Shown in pieces: positions 30,615-39,707 of a stretch of 64,000 nt of DNA; within the stretch, counting starts at the first letter, position 1, and the number at the start of each line of letters is the position of its first letter. The notes under the pieces are model-generated. The model ran no database searches, was not told the DNA's origin, and saw only the letters and a list, made by a program, of their open reading frames with translations. The position numbers and the translations under genes are program-made. The DNA comes from Winogradskyella psychrotolerans RS-3 (GTDB lineage: Bacteria > Bacteroidota > Bacteroidia > Flavobacteriales > Flavobacteriaceae), in NCBI RefSeq assembly GCF_000427335.1, contig NZ_ATMR01000199.1, forward strand, positions 163,177 through 227,176. The letters are read 5' to 3'.

Positions 30615-31469
30615 ATGAAAAAAGTAAACATTGGTGGAGTACCAGAACACTTTAATTTAGCCTGGTATTTAACACTTAAAAATAGTGAGTACAAAGACCA
30701 AAATATTAATTTAAGATGGCACGATTACCATGGTGGAACTGGCGCTATGACTAAAGCATTACGCTCTGGAGAAATTGATATGGCTGTTATATTAACAGAA
30801 GGTATCGTTAAAGATATTATTGAAGGAAATCCTTCTAAAATTGTTCAAACTTTTGTTGAAACTCCTTTAATTTGGGGAATTCATGTTGCTGCAGATTCTC
30901 AATTTAAAACTATTGATGATATAAAAGGAAGTAGAGCCGCGATAAGTAGATACGGTTCAGGATCACACCTTATGGCCTATATAAATGCCAAAAATAATAA
31001 TTGGGATATTGAAAATGACTTAAATTTTGAAGTCATTAAAAACCTAGATGGTGCTATAAAAGGTTTAACAGAAGGCCAAGCTGATTATTTTATGTGGGAA
31101 AAATTTACCACCAAACCAATTGTAGATGAAGGAGTCTTTAGACGCATTGACAACTGTCGTTCTCCATGGCCATGCTTTGTAATTGCAGTTAGACAAGAAT
31201 TTATTGATAATAATGAAGCCGATTTAAAAACCATTTTAGACATCATTAATGAGACAACTTCTGAGTTTAAATCCATACCAAGTATAGACAAAACCATTGC
31301 TAACCGTTATGGACAAGAATTAGAGGATGTACAAGAATGGTTGTCGCTAACAGAATGGTCACAAAGCGTTATGGATAAAGAGACGTTAGATAATGTGCAA
31401 GAGCAACTTTATGATTTAAAGATTATCTCAGAGAAAGTAGATTATTCAAATCTGATACATAAAGTTTAA
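30615..31469 (+). CDS. Periplasmic-binding-protein-like protein (PBP type II) without signal peptide
   Basis: A 284-residue protein that begins directly with the first strand of a type II binding fold (MKKVNIGGVPEHFNLAWYLTLKN). Further conserved elements are HDYHGGTGAMTKALRSGEIDMAVI, DDIKGSRAAISRYGSGSHLMAYI and EGQADYFMWEKF. Relatives bind thiamine-precursor or sulfonate-like ligands for ABC transporters. No hydrophobic N-terminus, permease or ATPase gene is present here, so the protein is probably a cytosolic ligand binder or enzyme. It lies 34 bp after the phosphorylase gene, likely in the same operon. Confidence 0.8.
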   Translation: MKKVNIGGVPEHFNLAWYLTLKNSEYKDQNINLRWHDYHGGTGAMTKALRSGEIDMAVILTEGIVKDIIEGNPSKIVQTFVETPLIWGIHVAADSQFKTIDDIKGSRAAISRYGSGSHLMAYINAKNNNWDIENDLNFEVIKNLDGAIKGLTEGQADYFMWEKFTTKPIVDEGVFRRIDNCRSPWPCFVIAVRQEFIDNNEADLKTILDIINETTSEFKSIPSIDKTIANRYGQELEDVQEWLSLTEWSQSVMDKETLDNVQEQLYDLKIISEKVDYSNLIHKV

Positions 31470-31659
31470 CTGTACTCTTAATTTTAAGCGTAAGAAAAAA
31501 GCTGCATTTTTAACTTTTTTAACGTTTTAAAAGCATAATATTTAGATAGATAATTATTAAAAGTTAAAGTGTTTTAGATTATAATTTTCAATATTTCAAA
31601 AAATTAATTACATTTGTTTTCCTCTACATCCATATTATTGATAACCCAAATAGATAAAT

Positions 31660-31848
31660 ATGATCGTAAACATTATACTAATTTTATCTTTCTTAGTTGC
31701 TATTAACTTTTTATTATTAATCTTTAGTTGCAACAAAACATCTAAAAAAGTAGACAATAGGTTACCTCACCCTATTAAGACTGAGAAATCGCCTACTTTA
31801 GTTTCCAGTCAATTACGGACACCTCAACTTGCTCCAACTGGTAGTTAG
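31660..31848 (+). CDS. Small single-pass membrane protein of unknown function
   Basis: A 62-residue frame with a hydrophobic helix (IILILSFLVAINFLLLIF) followed by a Cys and a basic/polar tail. Its 3' 56 bp overlap the convergent ung gene. TACATTTG at 31609-31616 could be its -7 box. The helix plus IFSC could also be a lipoprotein signal. No family is recognised; moderate support only. Confidence 0.5.
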   Translation: MIVNIILILSFLVAINFLLLIFSCNKTSKKVDNRLPHPIKTEKSPTLVSSQLRTPQLAPTGS

Positions 31849-32467
31849 TTTTACTGAAATGTTTATTTCCAAACCAATACCCTCTATTAGCGCTTAACGG
31901 AGAGGGATGCCCACTTTCTAAAACAATATGTTTAGAGGTATCTATTAGTTTCTTTTTCTTTTTAGCAAATCCTCCCCAAAGCAGAAAGACAACATTTGTT
32001 TTCTCTGCACTAATTGTTTTTATTACAACATCTGTAAATTGCTCCCAACCTTTCTTTTGATGACTTCCTGCATCATGTGCTCTAACCGTTAAAGTTGCAT
32101 TTAAAAGTAGGACTCCTTGATCTGCCCAAGACATTAAATTACCACTTGTAGGATATGGAATTCCAAGATCTTGTTCTAGCTCTTTAAATATATTCACTAA
32201 TGAAGGTGGATGTTTAATACCATCGCTTACAGAAAAACACAAGCCGTTAGCCTGACCCACATCATGATATGGATCTTGACCAATAATAACAACCTTAACG
32301 TCCTTAAAAGTACAATGGTTAAAAGCATTAAAAACATCAGATGTTTTTGGAAAACAAGTGTGCGACTTATATTCGTGCTCAATAAAAGCCATTAAATCTT
32401 TAAAATAAGGTTTTTCAAATTCTGGATTCAGATAAGTTTTCCAGCTTTGGTCTATATTTACATTCAT
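31793..32467 (-). CDS. ung: Uracil-DNA glycosylase
   Basis: A 224-residue protein with all family-1 UDG motifs: GQDPYHD with catalytic D65, GLCFSV, LLNATLTV, and the Leu-loop LESGHPSPLSA. It removes uracil from DNA as the first step of base excision repair. Length and motif spacing are normal for bacterial Ung. Confidence 0.97.
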   Translation of the reverse strand: MNVNIDQSWKTYLNPEFEKPYFKDLMAFIEHEYKSHTCFPKTSDVFNAFNHCTFKDVKVVIIGQDPYHDVGQANGLCFSVSDGIKHPPSLVNIFKELEQDLGIPYPTSGNLMSWADQGVLLLNATLTVRAHDAGSHQKKGWEQFTDVVIKTISAEKTNVVFLLWGGFAKKKKKLIDTSKHIVLESGHPSPLSANRGYWFGNKHFSKTNYQLEQVEVSVIDWKLK

Positions 32468-32523
32468 ATATTAAAACAGATTATATCTTATTAAGATCTA
32501 AATTCATCAACAAATAACTCAGA

Positions 32524-34017
32524 ATGAAAAATCTAAAATTCCCTTCCGCACAAACCATATTGTTTATAATTGCAGGATTAGTAACACTTCTAACATGGTT
32601 TGTTCCTGCGGGAAAATATGATACTTTAAGTTATAATGAGGCATCAAACAAATTTACACGTTTAAGTCTAGATAAAGAAATAAGCTTAACAGCAACTCAA
32701 GCGTCTTTGGATGATTTAAATATTAAAATTCCTATTGAAAAGTTTACTAATGGAGATATCTACAAACCCATTAATATTCCTGGAACTTATAATAAACTAG
32801 AGCCTAAACCACAGAGTTTTTTTGATTTTGTAACCTCTCCAATTAAAGGTATTATTGAGGCTGCAGATATTATTTTCCTTGTATTAATTATTGGTGGATT
32901 AATAGGCGTTTTAAACAAATCAGGAGCTTTTGATGCCGCTATTTCACAACTAGCTATTGTCTTAAAAGGTAGAGAACCCTTACTAATTATACTAGTAACC
33001 TCTTTGGTTGCCATAGGAGGAACAACATTTGGTTTTGCAGAAGAAACCATTGCCTTCTTCCCTATTTTAATTCCTGTTTTTTTAGCGGCAAAATATGATG
33101 CTCTTGTTGGTGTTGCTAGTATTTTTTTGGGTTCTGCAATTGGCACCATGTGCTCTACTATCAATCCTTTTTCTACAATTATTGCTAGTGATGCCGCTGG
33201 TATTAATTGGACCACCGGATTATATGGCCGTATTTTTATGTTGATTTTATGCTTATCTATTACTATAATTTATATTATGCGGTATGCTAAGCGCGTTAAA
33301 AACGACCCAAGCAAATCGCTTATTTACGACCAAAGAGAACAAATTGCTCAATTGTTTACTTTAAAAGACGCGACTCATATTAATTTTAATTGGAGATTAA
33401 AACTGGCTTTGCTTGTTTTTACGAGTAGCTTTATTCTGATGATTATCGGTGTTTCAATGTTAGATTGGTGGTTTGTAGAAATGACAACTGTATTCTTAAT
33501 TAGCGCTATTATTATCGGATTTATTATTCAAATCAGTGAAACCGACTTTATAGACACCTTTGTAAAAGGAGCTGGTGACCTATTAGGTGTTGCGCTCATT
33601 ATCGGCATCGCAAGAGGTGTTACCGTTTTAATGACAGACGGTTTAATAAGCGATACGTTATTATATTATGCTAGCGATATTACCACCGGAATGAATAAAG
33701 GGGTTTTTGCGAGTGTTATGACTTTGATTTATTCTGGATTATCATTCTTTATTCCAAGTTCTTCAGGCATGGCTGTTTTGACCATGCCTATTATGGCGCC
33801 TTTGGCAGATACCGTGGGTGTAGGTCGCGAAGTCGTAGTTAATACATACCAATACGGATTAGGCTTATTTTATCTTGTAAATCCTACAGGATTGATTTTA
33901 GCATCGCTTGCTGTTGCTAAGATTAACTTTAGTAAATGGTTAAAATTTATAATGCCCTTGTTTATAGTATTAATTATTGTCACCTTAATCGTATTAGCGG
34001 TGTCTTCATACTTATAG
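32524..34017 (+). CDS. YfcC-family carrier (DcuC/arginine-ornithine antiporter-like)
   Basis: A 497-residue polytopic membrane protein with about 12 hydrophobic segments. The first is LFIIAGLVTLLTWFVPAGKYD, a hallmark opening of YfcC/C4-dicarboxylate-anaerobic carriers. Re-entrant-type Gly/Ala/Ser-rich regions include GGTTFGFAEETIAFFP and FIPSSSGMAVLTMPIM. It probably imports or exchanges an amino acid or dicarboxylate in the inner membrane. Substrate is not determined. It stands alone, 56 bp from the divergent ung. Confidence 0.88.
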   Translation: MKNLKFPSAQTILFIIAGLVTLLTWFVPAGKYDTLSYNEASNKFTRLSLDKEISLTATQASLDDLNIKIPIEKFTNGDIYKPINIPGTYNKLEPKPQSFFDFVTSPIKGIIEAADIIFLVLIIGGLIGVLNKSGAFDAAISQLAIVLKGREPLLIILVTSLVAIGGTTFGFAEETIAFFPILIPVFLAAKYDALVGVASIFLGSAIGTMCSTINPFSTIIASDAAGINWTTGLYGRIFMLILCLSITIIYIMRYAKRVKNDPSKSLIYDQREQIAQLFTLKDATHINFNWRLKLALLVFTSSFILMIIGVSMLDWWFVEMTTVFLISAIIIGFIIQISETDFIDTFVKGAGDLLGVALIIGIARGVTVLMTDGLISDTLLYYASDITTGMNKGVFASVMTLIYSGLSFFIPSSSGMAVLTMPIMAPLADTVGVGREVVVNTYQYGLGLFYLVNPTGLILASLAVAKINFSKWLKFIMPLFIVLIIVTLIVLAVSSYL

Positions 34018-34032
34018 TATTACATAATATCC

Positions 34033-34040
34033 TAAATTTG
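34033..34040 (+). promoter_or_regulatory. Bacteroidota -7 box for mutS2
   Basis: TAAATTTG matches TAnnTTTG and lies 29 bp upstream of the MutS2 start. Confidence 0.55.
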
Positions 34041-34069
34041 CAATTCTAAAAAAAAACGTACAATACTAC

Positions 34070-36238
34070 ATGATAAACATTCATGAAAAAACCTTAAACG
34101 ACCTTGAGTTCTTTACGGTTTTAAATCAAATTAGCGCACATACACTTACAGCTTTGGGTAAAGAAGCGGTTTTGGCCATCCTTCCTTTTGAGAATAAAGA
34201 TGTGTTGATGACCGAACTAGCTTACGTTAATGAATATTTATCCTCCTTTGAAAATGACAACAGAATACCAAACCACGGATTCGACACCATTGCCAAAGAA
34301 TTAAAACTACTTAAGATAGAAAACACGTACCTCGAAGTGGCTGGCTTGCAAAAAATAGTTAGCATGTCTTTGACCGTTAATTCTATTTTAAAATTTTTAG
34401 AAAAATTTAAAGAGTATTATCCCAAACTTCAACAATTTGGTCAACATATTGAGATAAATACGACTATTATTGAGCAAATAGATGCTGTTGTAGACCGTTT
34501 TGGTGATATAAAAGATGATGCTTCACCTCTACTTTCCAACTTACGAAAATCTATTAATCTGCTCAAAGGTAAAATTAATAGTAGTTTTTCTTCAGCATTA
34601 CACACCTATCACAATCTTGATTATTTAGATGACATAAGAGAATCTGTTGTAGATAATAAACGTGTGCTTGCCGTAAAAGCCATGTATCGCAGAAAAGTAA
34701 AAGGTGCGATAATGGGTGGTAGTAAAACCGGAAGTATTGTTTACATTGAACCCGAAACCACGTTACAACACACAAGAGAGCTCAACAATTTAGAATACGA
34801 AGAGAAAGAAGAGGTTATTAAAATCCTTAAAGAACTAACGGATTATATTCGTGTATTCTTACCACTTCTTAGAGATTACCAAGAATTTCTTATCAATCTT
34901 GATATGATTTCTGCAAAAGCAAAATATGCACAAAGCATGAATGCAATTCTTCCAGAGTTTTCTGAAGAACGCAGTATGCATTTACGAGATGCCTATCATC
35001 CTCTACTCTATTTGAATAATATAGAAAAAGGAGAAAAAACGTTTCCACAATCTATCGGTTTAGAAAAAGACAGTCGGATTATTGTCATTTCCGGTCCCAA
35101 TGCAGGTGGAAAAAGTATCACGTTAAAAACAGTAGGGTTGCTTCAAGTGATGCTGCAAAGTGGTATGTTGATTCCTGTGCACGAGCGTAGTCATGTATGT
35201 TTATTTGATCGCATTCTTAGTGATATTGGAGATAATCAATCTATAGAAAATCATCTGAGTACTTATAGTTATCGCTTAAAACAGATGAATTATTTTCTGA
35301 AGAAGTGTAATAATAAAACGCTCTTTTTAATCGATGAATTTGGAACAGGAAGTGACCCAGAATTAGGAGGTGCTTTAGCTGAAACATTTTTAGAAGTCTT
35401 TTATGAACGTGAAGCTTTCGGAATTATAACGACACATTATTCCAATTTAAAATTATTAGCCAACGAATTGCCACACATTAAAAATGCTAATATGCTTTTT
35501 AATGAGAAAACTCTAGAACCAATGTATAAATTGGTAATTGGGCAAGCTGGAAGCTCATTTACTTTTGAGGTGGCACAGAAAAATGGTATTCCTTATAGTT
35601 TAATCAATAAATCGAAAAAGAAGATTGAACGCGGCAAAGTACGCTTTGATGCAACTATTGCCAAACTTCAAAAAGAACGAAGCAAATTAGAACGTACCGA
35701 ACGTTCGCTTAAAGAAAACGAAAAAAAGAAGCTATCTGAAGCTGATAAATTAGAAGAAGTCAACGCAAAAGTTCAGAAGAAATTAGAGAGCTTTCAAGAA
35801 TTATATGATTCTAACCAACGCTTAATTTATTTAGGACAGAAAGTTAATGACATTTCTGAAAAGTATTTTGAAGATCAGAAAAAACGTGAGTTGATGGCTG
35901 AACTATTTAGACTCGTTCAGATTGAAAACTCTAAACGAAAAAAAGTATCTGCGAAGCAAAAACGTGCGGAAAAGCATAAAGAAACTCAAGTAAAACAAGA
36001 GGCAGAAAAGAAAGTTGAAGTCATCCGTAAGAAGAAAAAAGAAGCTAAAAAGAAAGCGATACCTGTAGAAAAACCAAAGGCTATTTTAAGAATTGGTGAC
36101 AGAGTACGTATGCAAGATGGTAGAGCTGTTGGTAGTATTGATACCATTGAAAAAAACAAAGCCATCGTCAATTATGGCATGTTTACAACTAACGTGAGTT
36201 TAGATCAATTAGAATTGGTTGAGGCAAAAAAGAAATAA
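34070..36238 (+). CDS. mutS2: MutS2 family ATPase, apparently without the C-terminal Smr domain
   Basis: A 722-residue protein. The N-terminal helical core and lever (NDLEFFTVLNQISAHTLTALG) lead to the ABC-type ATPase with Walker A GPNAGGKS (residues ~342-349), Walker B LFLIDEFGTGSDP (~418-430) and the H-loop TTHYSNLK. A long Lys/Glu-rich coiled coil follows (~515-680) and then a small KOW-like beta domain (RIGDRVRMQDGRAVGSIDTI). Full MutS2 proteins are about 780 residues with a terminal Smr nuclease domain; it is missing here and the stop is clean. The role is inferred in recombination control or ribosome rescue. Confidence 0.9.
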   Translation: MINIHEKTLNDLEFFTVLNQISAHTLTALGKEAVLAILPFENKDVLMTELAYVNEYLSSFENDNRIPNHGFDTIAKELKLLKIENTYLEVAGLQKIVSMSLTVNSILKFLEKFKEYYPKLQQFGQHIEINTTIIEQIDAVVDRFGDIKDDASPLLSNLRKSINLLKGKINSSFSSALHTYHNLDYLDDIRESVVDNKRVLAVKAMYRRKVKGAIMGGSKTGSIVYIEPETTLQHTRELNNLEYEEKEEVIKILKELTDYIRVFLPLLRDYQEFLINLDMISAKAKYAQSMNAILPEFSEERSMHLRDAYHPLLYLNNIEKGEKTFPQSIGLEKDSRIIVISGPNAGGKSITLKTVGLLQVMLQSGMLIPVHERSHVCLFDRILSDIGDNQSIENHLSTYSYRLKQMNYFLKKCNNKTLFLIDEFGTGSDPELGGALAETFLEVFYEREAFGIITTHYSNLKLLANELPHIKNANMLFNEKTLEPMYKLVIGQAGSSFTFEVAQKNGIPYSLINKSKKKIERGKVRFDATIAKLQKERSKLERTERSLKENEKKKLSEADKLEEVNAKVQKKLESFQELYDSNQRLIYLGQKVNDISEKYFEDQKKRELMAELFRLVQIENSKRKKVSAKQKRAEKHKETQVKQEAEKKVEVIRKKKKEAKKKAIPVEKPKAILRIGDRVRMQDGRAVGSIDTIEKNKAIVNYGMFTTNVSLDQLELVEAKKK

Positions 36239-36296
36239 TTAATAACTCATTGTTAAATTGTAAATCCTTTTAAAACAATAGACTTACCTTTATATA

Positions 36297-36719
36297 GTGA
36301 TATCAGAAATCCCAAAAGACAAACAACTTATTCTCTTCGATGGAGTATGCAATCTTTGCAACTCTAGTGTGTTGTTTGTTATTAAACGAGATAAAAAGGA
36401 TAAATTCTTATTTGCACCGTTGCAAAGTGACGTTGGAAAAGGTATCATTAAAAAATTCAATATAGATACAAAAGACACTGATTCTATTTTACTTTATAAT
36501 CCAAAAAAAGATAATTTAAGTTATAAATCCACAGCAGCTTTATTAGTGGCTAAAAACTTAGGTTTTCCAACGTATATATTATCTATATTCTTAATTCTAC
36601 CTGCCTTTATTAGAAATTGGGTTTACAATTATATCGCTAAGAATCGTTATAAATGGTATGGAAAAAAGGAATCATGTATGATTCCAACTCCTGAGTTAAA
36701 ATCTAAATTTTTAGCATAA
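36297..36719 (+). CDS. Thiol-disulfide oxidoreductase, DCC (DUF393) family
   Basis: A 140-residue protein with the defining DGVCNLCNSSV motif near residue 18 (CxxC), followed by FAPLQSDVGK and YKSTAALLVAKNLG. This is a predicted thioredoxin-like redox protein, possibly membrane-associated through the C-terminal hydrophobic stretch YILSIFLILPAF. The start is a GTG at 36297, since no ATG precedes the conserved EIPKDKQLILFDGV sequence. It is terminated by the hairpin at 36721. Confidence 0.88.
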   Translation: MISEIPKDKQLILFDGVCNLCNSSVLFVIKRDKKDKFLFAPLQSDVGKGIIKKFNIDTKDTDSILLYNPKKDNLSYKSTAALLVAKNLGFPTYILSIFLILPAFIRNWVYNYIAKNRYKWYGKKESCMIPTPELKSKFLA

Positions 36720-36720
36720 A

Positions 36721-36755
36721 AAAAGCCTTTTCACAACCAATGAAAAGGCTTTTTT
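36721..36755 (+). terminator. Rho-independent terminator after the DCC gene
   Basis: A 12-bp stem (AAAAGCCTTTTC / GAAAAGGCTTTT), a 9-nt loop and a T run start directly after the stop codon. Confidence 0.92.
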
Positions 36756-37084
36756 AAATTAACAACTTACTTAAAACTAATTTAAACAAAAACATATTTC
36801 AACTCAATATTGAGGGCAATAACAAGTTGGTTAATAGCACATTATTTTGTTACTACAAATATATGCACATCTTTGGTTTGCACATAAAAAACTCGATATA
36901 AGAACCTATATAATTGATTTTGGTCTTAAAAGTGTCAATTATATCCACCAACGACATTTTAGTAATACTTATCTTACTAATTGATAAGACGCGTTTACTT
37001 CCTATACCATATGGGTTACTCATTTTGAATTATAATATGGCTAGTAGTGTCATAATTTTGGATAAACATTAATACTCTAACATT
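36756..37084. other. 329-bp intergenic region, only a promoter box recognised
   Basis: The stretch is AT-rich, with no reading frame of note and no RNA gene that I can recognise. The only supported element is the promoter-like pair at 37024-37060. Confidence 0.6.
37024..37060 (+). promoter_or_regulatory. Promoter-like TTTG ... TAATTTTG pair for the MuiA-like gene
   Basis: TTTG at 37024 and TAATTTTG at 37053 resemble -33 and -7 elements, though the 25-bp spacing is a little long. The start codon is 25 bp downstream. Confidence 0.5.
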
Positions 37085-39223
37085 ATGACAACCCAACCAA
37101 AACTCTTAAAACCACTTCTTATTTTTCTGTTTCTATTAGGAACACAATTAACCAATGCCTTTCAGCAACCTAGTAAAATTAAAATGGTTACTGTCTATTT
37201 AGATGGTGCAGAAATTAACCGTGAATCGTCATTGAGTCTCAATTCTGGAAAATCCGAAATTATATTTAATGGTTTGTCACCATATATTGAAGAAAGCAGT
37301 ATTCAAATTTCAGGTTTAAAGGACGCTTCCATTTTATCGATTAATTATGGCATTAACTATTTATCTAAGCAAAAGCAGAATGATTCTATTTCAGCACTAC
37401 AAAATGAATTAAAATCATTAGATAATAAAATTCAGAATCAGTACGATTTAATAGCTGGTTATAATGAAGAATTAAGTCTTATTCAAAGCAATAAAAAATT
37501 AGGAAATGAAACTGAGGTTGTAAGTTTAGAAAAATTGAAGACATTTGCTACTTATTACAGAACTCGAATTACAGAGTTAAAAATGGCAACAAACAAATCT
37601 CACAACCTAATAGAAACATATAAAGTTCTGCAAGCAGACATAAACAAGCAGCTTGCAGAACTAAATGTTGATGAGAAAGTACAAACTGGGGAGATTAAAT
37701 TAAAGCTGAATAGCGACGTCGCTACCTCCTTAGATTTAAAAATAAAATACAACATTAAAACCGCAGGTTGGTTTCCGGTTTACGATTTAAAAGCCGAAAA
37801 AATTAATAGTCCAATCACTTTAGAATACAAAGCACATGTTTTTCAAAATTCTGGTTGTGACTGGGCAGATGTTAACTTGGTGCTTTCAACAAGTGATCCA
37901 AACACCAATAACGAAAAACCAATAGTAAATCCGAAGTATTTAAATTTCATCAGTGCATACAGTAATTACCAATCGCAACGCGCCACCAGAAGTTATAATT
38001 ACAAGTATAATCCATTGGTTAAAAATGTATCTGGAGTCGTAACATCATCTTCTGATGGTCTACCACTACCTGGAGTTAGTGTTATTGAAAAAGGAACAGC
38101 TCATGGGGTTCAGACCGATTTTGATGGTCGGTATGCTTTAAAAACAACATCGGGCAATGCACTTCGTTATTCTTATGTTGGCATGAAAACAGAAGAGTTA
38201 CCGATTCATTCTAGTATTATGAATGTGACTTTAGATGATGATATTAATACTTTAGATGAAGTTGTTGTGGTTGGTTATGGCACTAGTTCAAATAGGTCAT
38301 TTTCCAAAGCTGTAACAACTATTAAATCCGAAGAAATTGTAAGTAATCTTTATGGAAAAGCGTCAGGTATAACAATTAGAGGATCTAGTACTGTTAAAAG
38401 TAAAAATAACCTATTGTACATTGTTGATGGTGTTCTTGTTGATTCTAATGCAGCGAGTAAAATAGACCCAAATAGTATAGCTTCTATTGAAGTTTTAAAA
38501 GACATAAATGCTACTGCTATTTATGGTAATCGCGCTTCTAACGGAGTCATTGTGATTCATACTCAAAATAGCTCGCAGAGAAAAGTAAACGATTTAGGAA
38601 TTACTGTAGAATCAGGTATCACCAATACCAGATTCGAAATTAATAAAAAACACAGTATTCCTTCAGATGGAGATATTTCGGTCATTGAAATCGATCAATT
38701 TAGCGTACCCGCGACTTACAATTATTTTGCAGCACCTGTTTTAAATGAAAACGTGTTCTTAACGGCTAAAATTGGCAACTGGGAACAGTACAATTTATTG
38801 CCTGCAGAAGCCAACGTTTATTTTGAAGGCAGTTATTCTGGTAAAACCAATATTAATCCGAGTGCAACCACAGATAGTTTAACAATTTCACTTGGAGTAG
38901 ACCCAAACATTATTGTAAAACGCAAACAACGTAACGATTTTAAGAAAACCACATTTATTGGTAATAATAGAGTGATTCAAAAAGCTTTTGAAATTGAAAT
39001 TAAAAACAACAAAACCTCTGATATTCAATTAACACTATTAGATCGCATTCCTAAAAGTCAAGATAAAACCATAAAAATTGATGACATAGAAACAGGAAAT
39101 TCTAACTACGACGAAGACAAAGGGATTTTAAAATGGACTCTAAATTTAAAATCTAGTGCCACAGAAAATGTTAAAATTTCCTACACTGTAAAATTTCCGA
39201 AAGGTAAACGCGTTAACCTATAA
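37085..39223 (+). CDS. MuiA-like DUF4139/DUF4140 protein with embedded carboxypeptidase-regulatory and TonB-plug domains
   Basis: A 712-residue exported protein. After a signal peptide (residues 1-25) comes DUF4140 (VTVYLDGAEINRESSLSLNSGKSEIIFNGLSP), a coiled coil (~95-200) and the DUF4139 start (IKYNIKTAGWFPVYDLKAE). At residues ~314-495 a SusC-like module is inserted: NVSGVVTSSSDGLPLPGVSV (CarboxypepD_reg), LDEVVVVGYGT (TonB-box-like link) and a plug (LLYIVDGVLVDS, SIEVLKDINATAIYGNRASNGVI). DUF4139 then resumes (YNYFAAPVLNENVFLTAKI) to the end. There is no receptor barrel. This is probably an envelope protein that contacts other proteins through the plug-like insert; function unknown. Confidence 0.88.
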   Translation: MTTQPKLLKPLLIFLFLLGTQLTNAFQQPSKIKMVTVYLDGAEINRESSLSLNSGKSEIIFNGLSPYIEESSIQISGLKDASILSINYGINYLSKQKQNDSISALQNELKSLDNKIQNQYDLIAGYNEELSLIQSNKKLGNETEVVSLEKLKTFATYYRTRITELKMATNKSHNLIETYKVLQADINKQLAELNVDEKVQTGEIKLKLNSDVATSLDLKIKYNIKTAGWFPVYDLKAEKINSPITLEYKAHVFQNSGCDWADVNLVLSTSDPNTNNEKPIVNPKYLNFISAYSNYQSQRATRSYNYKYNPLVKNVSGVVTSSSDGLPLPGVSVIEKGTAHGVQTDFDGRYALKTTSGNALRYSYVGMKTEELPIHSSIMNVTLDDDINTLDEVVVVGYGTSSNRSFSKAVTTIKSEEIVSNLYGKASGITIRGSSTVKSKNNLLYIVDGVLVDSNAASKIDPNSIASIEVLKDINATAIYGNRASNGVIVIHTQNSSQRKVNDLGITVESGITNTRFEINKKHSIPSDGDISVIEIDQFSVPATYNYFAAPVLNENVFLTAKIGNWEQYNLLPAEANVYFEGSYSGKTNINPSATTDSLTISLGVDPNIIVKRKQRNDFKKTTFIGNNRVIQKAFEIEIKNNKTSDIQLTLLDRIPKSQDKTIKIDDIETGNSNYDEDKGILKWTLNLKSSATENVKISYTVKFPKGKRVNL

Positions 39224-39232
39224 ATAAACACA

Positions 39233-39372
39233 GCCTCAAAATAAAATAGTTTCAATTAAACCCTAACTTCTGTTAGTTAGGAACGAGTTTAATTCTAATA
39301 GAAAGCTTGTCTAACTTTCTATCAGTGTCACTAATTTTGGTAGAACTACTATTTTCGTTTTGAGGCTTTTTT
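39233..39372 (+). ncRNA. Multi-branched hairpin element ending in a T run (terminator or structured RNA)
   Basis: An outer stem pairs 39233-39250 with 39348-39366 (GCCTCAAAA / TTTTGAGGC and AAAATAGT / ACTATTTT, two unpaired bases). It encloses a long hairpin (AATTAAAC and CCTAAC pairing with GTTAGG and GTTTAATT, 39254-39294) and another (ATAGAAAG / CTTTCTAT, 39298-39322). Six T follow. It fills the space between convergent genes and could simply be a complex terminator for the MuiA-like gene. Confidence 0.5.
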
Positions 39373-39703
39373 AATGCTTTAATAGGCGCTCTAAAAAACG
39401 AAGCATGTTCTGTTCTGTGATATCAAAATCATCATCAGATAGAAATAGAACTTTTATATCTTCAAGTAGAATATCGATATCGTCTTTAGTATAATTATGC
39501 TGCTCTAAACTCGTCGTAATTTTCTTAATGCCTTGGTAATCGTTATCACGATTAAACTCATCATGAATATCTTGAAATGTTTGCTTATCTACATTAGAAA
39601 GAATGAGGTTTCTTTCCTCAGTTTTTTCTTTAAAATCAGAATTTGCAGCAAAAAGTAAAATGTAGGCTACGAGTTCATCTCGCGTCCAGTCGATTGTGTT
39701 CAT
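39371..39703 (-). CDS. Small acidic helical protein of unknown function
   Basis: A 110-residue protein, predicted all-helical with repeated acidic clusters (EDIKVLFLSDDDFDITEQNMLRFLERLLKH). The opening TRDELVAYILLFAANSD is vaguely like TerB or EF-hand-like helical proteins, but no family is firmly recognised. It starts 4 bp after the sulfurtransferase gene on the same strand, so the two form an operon. Confidence 0.75.
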   Translation of the reverse strand: MNTIDWTRDELVAYILLFAANSDFKEKTEERNLILSNVDKQTFQDIHDEFNRDNDYQGIKKITTSLEQHNYTKDDIDILLEDIKVLFLSDDDFDITEQNMLRFLERLLKH

Positions 39704-39707
39704 TGAA

